This document shows, in pieces, positions 48,401-64,000 of a stretch of 64,000 nt of DNA. Origin of the DNA: Chionis minor (taxonomy: Eukaryota; Chordata; Aves; Charadriiformes; Chionididae); contig VZSF01011151.1 in the NCBI GenBank assembly GCA_013398295.1, forward strand, positions 620,974 through 684,973, read 5' to 3'. Every line of letters starts with the position of its first letter. The stretch's first letter is position 1. The notes under the pieces were generated by a model. It did no database searches. It had not been told where the DNA came from and was given only the letters and a program-made list of their open reading frames with translations. Made by a program: the position numbers and the translations under genes.

Positions 48401-51400
48401 TGTGGAGATTTGTGTTATAGTAATCACCAAACCTTTCTCTCATTGATTTCCTTTCTGTTTTTTAAACCTATATCTACTTTTGTCCTGAACAGCGTCTTAG
48501 GGAAGCAAGTTCCATAACTTAGGCACGATGTTCACATCCATCACATTCAGGTCCTTTGATTTATTTACATCTATGTCAGTTTAGGTACCCTTCTGTTTCT
48601 CACATTGTGAGAAATAATGGTTAACCTGTAGTGTGTTTATCTTCTCTTCTGGGGTTGCAGGTACATAGCCAAGAGACCAACTTATCCAAGCAGGCTATGT
48701 GTGTTACAATTAGATCAGCTGAATATCTGCCTTCTCTGAACTGAGTGGTTTGTTATACAGTGATTATTTAAACTGAAGGGACTTTTTCTTTTTTTCCCCC
48801 CAATAAAAACAGCATGTAATTTTTAATTGATATATAATCCAGTTTCCAGCTGGAGTCGAGAGCTTCTGAGTAATGTTTCCTCAGCTTGTAAAGCATTGGT
48901 AGATGGTCTGAACTGCAAAAAGAAAGTTGGTTTGTTTGTGACTTACGAAACATATGCAAAAGTTTCATTTGTATGAAAACGGGGACAAAACAGGAGAAAA
49001 ATGAGTGTACATTCAAAGCTTCTTATAGTTTAGGGAGGCTGTGAGTGAAAACGTGCTTTAAAGAAAACAGTCTGCAGCAATTCTGATGCAGTTCACGTGG
49101 GTTTTTTCTTGAAAAGAGCTAGCAGGTCCATTGATTTGTTTATCTTCCTGTATTTTTTTAAAAAAATACATGATAACTATTCAATAAGTAGCTGCCACTT
49201 TACTAATATAACATAAGAATTTTTCAATACATTATTGAAAACTTCAGACACCTGTAAATGGAAGGCAGAGGGATCATGGTATAGTTTCACTGGCCTATTG
49301 TGTCTTGACTTTGTGTGTTACTTTATTATTTTAGAAGCTGGTAACATTTTGGAGAGGAAGTTATTGAAAGTATTGATAACAGTGATCATAAACTGGATGT
49401 AAATTTTGTAGTCCATAATTGCAAGTTTCCACTCTTTGGGTGGGGGGAGGAGTGTGTTTTTTTTGGTTCTTGGAGTTTTTTGCGGAAGGTGAGGGGTGGC
49501 TAGGTTGTCTCCTAGTTCACAGGTTAGCTTTATATGTCTCTTTGGTGTTTCTGAGCAAACAGTCTGGTATTTCAGGTTTTTAGCTCTTAGATTGGGCCCA
49601 TAGACTGCTTCAGAAACATCTTTCACTGTGGTGAGTTTTCTTGTTTCTGGGGCTTGGTTTTTGTTTGTTTCATTGTGGTTTTTTTTGCTTGAGAGAGAGC
49701 CTCTCATTGCCTCTGTTTTTGTCAACTTGTTTGTCAAAGTAATTTTGTAGTTGCACAGGAAGTTTTGCCAGATATTCACTGTCACCCCATAGCAACTTTT
49801 GGTTCTTTGCTGAGGAATTGTTTGTCTAGAGCTTCCTTCCTCACAGCTTTTTATTACTCTGAGTGTAGTCATACCGTATGCATTGGGTGTATCTGCAGTA
49901 GTGTTTTGGTTCAAATTAGAAGTATGCTTTGAAAGCAAAACTCCCATTGTCTCCAGTTACTGTGCTTTGGTTTGTGTTGCAGAATCATTTCAAAGCACTC
50001 AGACTGAATTACTCTGGGATGAAAGTAAACCAGAAGATACGGTCCAAGAGCATACCTCTTGTAGCCCCACTGCCGCACAGCATTCAGCTCGGGGAACCAA
50101 ATTAGAGCTACCCCAAAGTAAAATTCTCAACGTGGGTATTGTGTTAATGTCGGGTCCTCAGCACCAACTATTTTGTTCTTCAGATCCACTCCTATTGCTC
50201 TGCATTCCTGGCTAATGTGAGTATAGTCATGGATAGAGATAAACATAACGCACTTAGAGGTTATTATTTGTGACCTCTGTACTTGCTTCAGATAAAGAGT
50301 CCCAACTATTCAAGCCTAAATTGGAATAGATAATACCAAAGTAGCTGACAACTTTAGTTTGATTTGGAAGCTGACACTTAAACAGTAGTTAGGTCAACAA
50401 GCACCAGAGCTATAATGAAGCTGTTTTCCTGTCTGTTACCTTTTGCCCATTCCTACTTAATTAATCTGAGTTCTCCTCCATCATGTTTATTCCTGTGACC
50501 CTAACCCAAATCACCACGATATTCTGACATCTTTTATGCGCTGTCTATGGTCTTGCCCTATTCTCGTTCCTTCAACTTTTTTTGACTTGCCATCTTGCAA
50601 AGGTCTGTACAGGCTCTTGCTGGTCCTGAGCATGGTGTATGCTTTCAGACTACCTGCTTTCTGCGGGTGAAAATAGATAACGATTTACAGCTGCTGAAGG
50701 TTCTGTGCTTCCTGAGATACTGCCACAATTGGTAAACCCCATCTTTACTTCAGTGAGAACATGAATGGATTTTCTCTGTTCTTCTTGGTCATTGATTTTC
50801 ATGGAAAACTTACAAAGTACAGAAGAAATCTCAGTGTCAGATTTAGTTAAAAGGTATTGGAGAGCATGGGGGACATGGGATAGGACAGAAAGTGGAATGG
50901 AAAAGTAACACAGTATCATAAGTTTTGTGTCCAAACAAAATCAGAGTAAAAGTATATCCTACTGTGAAAGCTTTATTTAATTGTTCACTGTTCCCACTTG
51001 AAAAAGGAGAGGAATTGGTTTTTGTTGTGTCATCACTTAAGTGGATTATCAAGTTAAATACCCCAAATTTGAATTCCCAATGCATAGTGATATTGTCTAA
51101 CCTAAAGCAATGTCTTTTAGCAGTATCTTAGGGAAGACTGAGGTGTCTGAAATACCACTAGGTAGGCTGCTCAGAAACGCATGAGGATTTGTGCAATTCT
51201 GGTTTCAATACAAATCATTACCTAAGTGTTCAATTGTGCCTCCCAGGAACTGCCTCAGGTCATCCCCACACACTTGAAAACAATGAATCCACCAAAAATC
51301 TCCCTCGCCAAAAGGAGGGTGTTGTTACTTCTCCTCCCAGTTGTCCTAGTCACCAAAATGTGTGTATCCTTGTCTGATTTGGAAGTGGAGGGGAAGGAAG

Positions 51401-53550
51401 AGATAGCTTATAGCAACTCCCCCTTTGAACTCGAGGAATCTGGAAGTAACCAGAGAATAACCAGCTGGAATATTGTCATGGCTTTGAAACAACAAAAACG
51501 CTTAAGTAAAGAAGGGGTAATGGATGGAGGCAGAAGCTTAGACTTCAGTCTCAGCCAGCAGAAGTCCTGTTCAGCTGCAGTCATGAGGAACCACCACCTT
51601 CCCTTTGCTAACAGGGTGGTGTTCGAGAGTTGTACTCGGCATTCTATTTCTGTGAGTAATGATATATTTTTATTGGTTTTAAGACGTAATGGCAGTCGAC
51701 TAAGTACAGGTTTCTCGTACTGATCTGGTCTGTGGTTTTGGATCCATGTGTAATCAAAATCAATGATAATGTTGTATAATGTTGTGAGCGGATAGCATCC
51801 ACAAAGCTGTGGTATTTTTTCAGTTCTCTATTTCATTCTTACCCTTGTCCCACGTAATCTCAGGTGGGACAAATCTTTTGTATCCTTCTCTGATAGAGGA
51901 GTTTCCAAAGTGTTCCATCCCTCTTTATTCCCACTCGAATTCCCTGGAAAAGCTTGCTGTTGCAAGCAAGTTCTTTTGAAACAGATTATAATAAGAAAAA
52001 TTGTGGTCTTCTGTAACATTTTTTCCAAGGATGTAAGAGACACGTGGTGGGACTGGGATTTTTAGGTAAGCATGTAACACATTTTGAATAAATGGCAGTC
52101 AGGTAATTACCATATGTCTTGCTGTGTAATTATTTAATGTTTTCATTTTTCTTCTAAACAGACCTCCCAAAGGAGTGTTTCAGTTGTTTCATTGCACCTG
52201 GTTTGGGGCTGGGGACTGGAAAAGATGTGTTTATTTTTAGACTGAACATCTACTGATGTTTTAGTTAGCAGTATCCCTTGAATGTACTTGCTTTCATAAA
52301 AAGCTCCAGAAGAACCTAAATATTTATAACTTTAAAAAATTGTATAGCTCTATGTGACATCTGGTTGTAAGTTGCATCCCAGTGGTCTCATTAATTGTAC
52401 AGATTACGAAACTAAAATTAATAGCTGTATCCCCTGTTAGAGTTATATTGCAGAATGAAAAAAGCTACTTCACATTTCCCTACCTGGGTACTGTAATGCA
52501 CATCCTTCCCCAGCTGTTAGAGGAGTGTGATGGCCTTGCGGTGTTTTAAGTCCCTGTTAACACAGCAAGTGAGAAACTGAGGGAGGGAATTACCTTATTC
52601 TTATTTTCCCTTAAGGACCTGCTTTGTTCTTGATGGTCTGTCTCCCTAGAATACATAACAGTCAGTGAGAATAGGGAGGGCAGTCTGGACTTGTGTGCCC
52701 TCCCTCAGATCCTCTGTCCTTCAACGATAAGTGCTGCATGCGAGTTTCCATTAAACTTGGAGTCAGGAAATGTACCCAGAAGAGGTATACCTGCCAACGA
52801 ATATGGTTATCTTAACAAATGCAACAAAATCTGCAGAATACTGCCTTGAGCCAACAATTCTTAATGCTGAAATTGGCTTCCCAATTTAAGGGATACACTG
52901 CACGGCTGGAATATGATTACCAGCTTTGGAAATGTGTATAAAAATATTTTATACTTTGTGCTTATATGTAGTGTATACAAGGTTTGGGCACTTTCAGGAT
53001 TGAGAAAAAAATATTTAGGTTAATTGTGGAAAGAAATGTACGGCTTGGTTTGTTCCTTCAATATTGGTTTCTTAGACTTTCATGCAAAGCGTTTCTACTC
53101 AGTGAGATGCTACAGCCCTTTGGTGGTGAGCACAGTACTGCTGGTAAATAGCATGGGCCTTGTTGGTATGTCTCCTTTGCTGTCTCATATGCTTTAGAAC
53201 TCATTGTGTTTCCCATTTAGTCATTATATTTTCTACTAGAAGTAGATGGTTGCTTGTTTTAGTTTTGTTTTGTTATTTACCATCATACTGACAGCCAGGT
53301 AGGCAGTCAGAAAAGATCTCTTGTCAGTCAGGTACGTCACCTTGCCATTGAACCCAGAATTTGACGCTCAGCCTGGCTGTCCACTGTGTTGTCACTTTTT
53401 CACACGCAAATACAAGGTGATACATAACCTCTTGGAGGGTGTGGAGAGGATAATATGTAAAAGATAGTTGGAAGAGACATTCCTGAAACCATAAACATTG
53501 GTGTTACTAGTAAGATAATATCTGTGGTGGGTTTTTTATTCTTGTATTTA

Positions 53551-53584
53551 TGTGTATATATATGTGCGTGTATATATATATATG
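53551..53584. repeat. TA/TG microsatellite
   Basis: An imperfect alternating purine-pyrimidine run made of TG and TA units. Confidence 0.8.
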
Positions 53585-56582
53585 AAAAACATTGCTCTGA
53601 AACCATAGGACCATACTAGCCTTCAGTGAGGTTCATGAAGACTTTAAAGCAGGAAACTAAATAAAGAGTTGGGGAGAGAAACAAATGAGTCAGTAGCAAG
53701 TCAGGATGTTCCTGTAGTGTTGCCAGCCCTCATCAGTTTTATTAGCTGGTTTATGAAGGTAAAAAAGATGTATATACTTGTCTGTATTCGATCCTTTCTT
53801 CCAGACAACCTTTGAACTATTTAGTAAATTTGAACCAAGACTTGTCAGAGAGTAGAGGACCACAATATAATTAAGCTCCTTTCCATTAGGGGAAAGGGCA
53901 GTTACGTAGAGGGCAAAGACCCGAGCGTTTCCTCTGCAGTGGGAGAGTCTGTTGTGTGAGTGTAATGTCCACGCAGCGACAGGGCAACTGTTGCCTGTGT
54001 CCACAGTCAGCCTCTTGGCTGGTGGGTATTTGGGTGTCATAGCAGGAAGCTAGCCGTGTTTTGTGGGAGCTTGGAAATGAAGAAATTTGGGGAGGTACAG
54101 AGAGGGAGGGCAGAGGAGCATTTAAGAGACACACATTTGTAGCAAAATGGACACGATTAGTTCCAGGGAGCTTTAAATACTTATAATTGTTGTAAGAATC
54201 TAATGTAGATTGTTGAAGGGAAGTTTCTGCACTACAGCTGCTTGAAAGCTGTATTTGATATTTCTTAGAGAAGGTTCTTTTTGTAATGAAGGAAGGGTAA
54301 AGAGAAATGTAATTTGTGTTTTGCTGCCAATTCAGCAAATCTTTATTTTTGTCACATATTTGCCTCAATTTCCACTGAAGAAAATAAAAGGTGTTTTTCC
54401 TTTCGTGGTTGGTTTTTGGTTTTTTTTTCCTTCTCCTCCTCCACATGTTTTCCCCGGTTCCGCAATCTGTGTATATCAGTATTCTGATGTTCATTCCCAA
54501 AGATTATAACGTACCAAGTACCTACTGCCAGGTGCCAAGGCAGCACTGCACAGCTACACAGTGTCACAGTGTGCTCCTGGTGGAAAATGTCCTGCTGTAG
54601 CAGGGGAGAGGGACATTAGTCCCCTTGTTTCCACCACAGTTCTCAGTAGGCACAGCTGTCTAGTTGTGACTCGGCAAGCATGGATGTGGGTGCATGTTTT
54701 TCTCTTTTTTTTTTTTCTTTTTTTTAATATAATTGAAATTCACAGCCAAGTTAATTGTTAAAAGGATGAAGTATTAAAGACTAACAGAAATTCGATGCAG
54801 AAAAATGCCCCTATTAGAGAAGGGAAGCCTTGGCAAGGTGCATTTCATGCACTGTATTACTGCAGCTCAACAGAGTGAGCGAGCACTCGTGGGTCTTGCT
54901 CTTCTATTGCTGTGAATCTTATTTGAGGGGCTGTTGCAAAAGCACACACCTGAAACTAGAGGGTAGTAAATGGCAAAAGAAACTCATGACGTCACAGCTG
55001 AAGAGAATAGTTACACCATTAGCCAATATTTTTTTTTGTGACCTGTTCATTATTAAAAGCATGGAAATTTCTTCAGCACAGATATTTGAGCTGTAACAAG
55101 GTGACTACCCAGAAAAATGACACTAATTTTATGTTATTCAAGAAGCAAGTGGCAAAGGCACTTTGTGTAATCTGCTAAGAAAAACTCAGACTATTAAAAG
55201 AGGTTATATATGTTCTGATAATTTTTTTTAAGGCCTCTGCTTCTGTTGCCCTACCATACCTAGTCATGAAAAGCTAAACACTATGGTGGTAAGATTTAAG
55301 AGTGCTTTAATGTCTGCTATTTATTCACATTTATTTGCTTTTACAGAGATTTGATGAACTTGCTTTAAAACTGGTTTACTCCTCCATTCCACATGTCTTG
55401 TAGTCGCAATTCTACAATTTTGTTAGCAGGCTGGGATGTCCATTCACTTCGTCAGCAGTCTGTGCAGGTACTGCAGTCTGCTCTTGCGTGATGATTTGAA
55501 ATGCAGGACAGGCCATGCTGCAAGTCTTAACTTTCTCTCTTTGTTTATTACAGCAGCTATGGCCAACCTTTGCGCATAGTTACCACTTGTTTTATGGAGA
55601 GGTTTGCTTAGGAGGTTTTGATTTTATGGAGAGTGAGGACATTAGTATGGTATGATATGTTGATGTGTAGCCTGGCCTCTGAAGTATAACTAATGCTAAC
55701 CTTTAGGAATAAGGTGATTTATTAGTAAAAAAACACTTCATGGTGTTCTACTGACTTGCTTAGACAGCTGCACCTTTCTCATACTTTGCCGGAAACTTTT
55801 ATTTTTCTTAACTTCTCCCACACTAACAAAGACTCCAAGAAACTGAAAACAGTTCGTCAAACTACTGTTGCTGCCTTCAGATGCAGTTCTTGTTGGCTGG
55901 CTGTCTGGTGGGTGCAATGAACTTCAGGCACTTTCTTGACTGAGAGCATCTTCCGTCTGTTCTCCTTCCAAGATGAGGTATAAAGTACATGTAGGTTCTT
56001 GTAGGGCAGGTCTCACGTCTTGCAAGTTCCTTTGCCAAATTGCACGTCTTGTTCTGTCCTTGAACTTTATGCAGCCATCCTGTTTTAGTCAGTAGCAAAC
56101 TCTGAATTAATTTGCATGTGTTCATTCTGATTTCAAAAAATCTGATCCATATACTAAAGATAATGAGTTGACTTGATGATCTCTGCAGAATGGATTTAAG
56201 TCTTAGGTAAGGTATAAGTAATTACAGTTGATAGTGTTAATACCTTTCAACTTCAATTAGGTAAAACAGGCTGCAGATTTGTTTAAAATGATACACGCCT
56301 TCTATTTCATATTTGTATTTTTGCATATTCTAAATATGGAAGGCTTTGTAAAAGGTTAAAGCATTCACCATTTCGCGAGAGTTATGGGTTTTTTGGATAG
56401 TATTCCTGTAATACTGAAATTAGTCCGCATGCAGTAGTGGTACAACTTAAAAGAGGGATTAATCTTGACCACAGGATTTCCAACACTGATATATTTGTAA
56501 CTGTGTTTGGGAATCATGAGAAAATTTTCCAAGTTCATCATACTTCACAAACTCAACAGGGTGTTTCCTCTTTTGTTTACAG

Positions 56583-56632
56583 ACTTGATACTTGCAAGTT
56601 CCCTGCCTTGACAGTAATCATCATGGATGGTG
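56583..56632 (+). CDS. PRRG1: PRRG1 exon 2: start codon and first three residues
   Basis: A good polypyrimidine tract and CAG acceptor (gtttcctcttttgtttacag, ending at 56582) and a near-perfect donor G|GTAAGT at 56632/56633 delimit a 50-bp exon. The ATG at 56623 is followed by two codons (Asp, Gly) and one extra base, so the intron is phase 1. Joined to the next exon this gives a protein starting M-D-G-V-F-L-T. That matches the PRRG1 layout, in which three residues precede Val-Phe-Leu (human Met-Gly-Arg); PRRG3 has two. Bases 56583-56622 are 5' untranslated. There is no hydrophobic signal peptide, as known for PRRG1, so membrane targeting depends on the downstream transmembrane segment. The ATG context (atcatcATGG) has G at +4. 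I am fairly sure of the exon because its phase fits exactly. Confidence 0.85.

Positions 56633-64000
<7,368 letters not shown>

Larger units (their letters stand above)
40361..56582 (+). other. PRRG1 intron 1 (if exon 1 call is right)
   Basis: Contains no supported gene. It holds a CR1 tail at 45245-45455, a 10-base G run at 40589-40598 and a TA/TG repeat at 53551-53584. Open frames at 49318-49947 (-), 49883-50215 (+), 51226-51723 (+) and 53886-54500 (-) show no recognised domain; 49983-50135 is discussed as a possible cryptic exon. Confidence 0.5.

Noticed and set aside
49318..49947. 209-codon open frame, minus strand, in PRRG1 intron 1
   Set aside because: It is the longest frame in the window, but it is Lys/Thr/Asn-rich with no domain. 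It overlaps T/G-rich low-complexity sequence that lacks minus-strand stops by composition.
51226..51723. 165-codon open frame, plus strand
   Set aside because: No recognised domain, and the Leu-rich part looks like chance. No good acceptor and donor bound it. Kept only as a region to glance at in RNA data.
53886..54500. 204-codon open frame, minus strand
   Set aside because: No domain, no splice or promoter context, and basic runs come from a T-rich stretch on the other strand.

Overview
The window looks like a bird nuclear genome. It carries many CR1 LINE 3' ends (antisense copies begin with the avian tcatagaatcatag-type tail), two copies of one LTR, AT-rich non-coding DNA, and one CpG island. 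Most of it is non-coding. Two isolated N bases show that this is a draft assembly.

The one gene I can support is the 5' part of PRRG1, which encodes proline-rich Gla protein 1 (also called TMG1), a vitamin K-dependent single-pass membrane protein, on the + strand. A CpG-island promoter at about 39.3-39.96 kb has an NRF1 palindrome and GC boxes. A probable non-coding first exon ends at a donor at 40360/40361. A 50-bp exon at 56583-56632 holds the start codon, and a 161-bp exon at 61796-61956 encodes the propeptide and Gla domain. The acceptors, donors and phases (phase 1, then phase 0) fit the standard Gla-exon layout. The exon or exons for the transmembrane segment and the proline-rich cytoplasmic tail lie beyond 64 kb.

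The left 39 kb appears to be intergenic. It holds a solo LTR with a perfect 5-bp target duplication (7154-7706); a degraded endogenous retrovirus mosaic (9.2-12.9 kb) in which + strand env-like remnants flank a - strand integrase remnant; a second, longer and inverted LTR of the same family (29392-30182); and CR1 fragments of several ages at 8.8, 17.7, 21.3, 27.4-28.3 and 30.5 kb. Intron 1 holds one CR1 tail (45.2 kb). Intron 2 holds a roughly 970-bp antisense CR1 with recognisable reverse-transcriptase coding sequence, ending only about 120 bp before the Gla exon.

I found no tRNA or rRNA gene, CRISPR array or operon-like structure, and no clearly novel system. The best second-look items are the LTR with an N where its promoter should be, the env/integrase mosaic, the CR1 next to the Gla exon, the 44-bp perfect AT palindrome, the 101-bp pure G/T tract, and several non-coding blocks that read like conserved elements.
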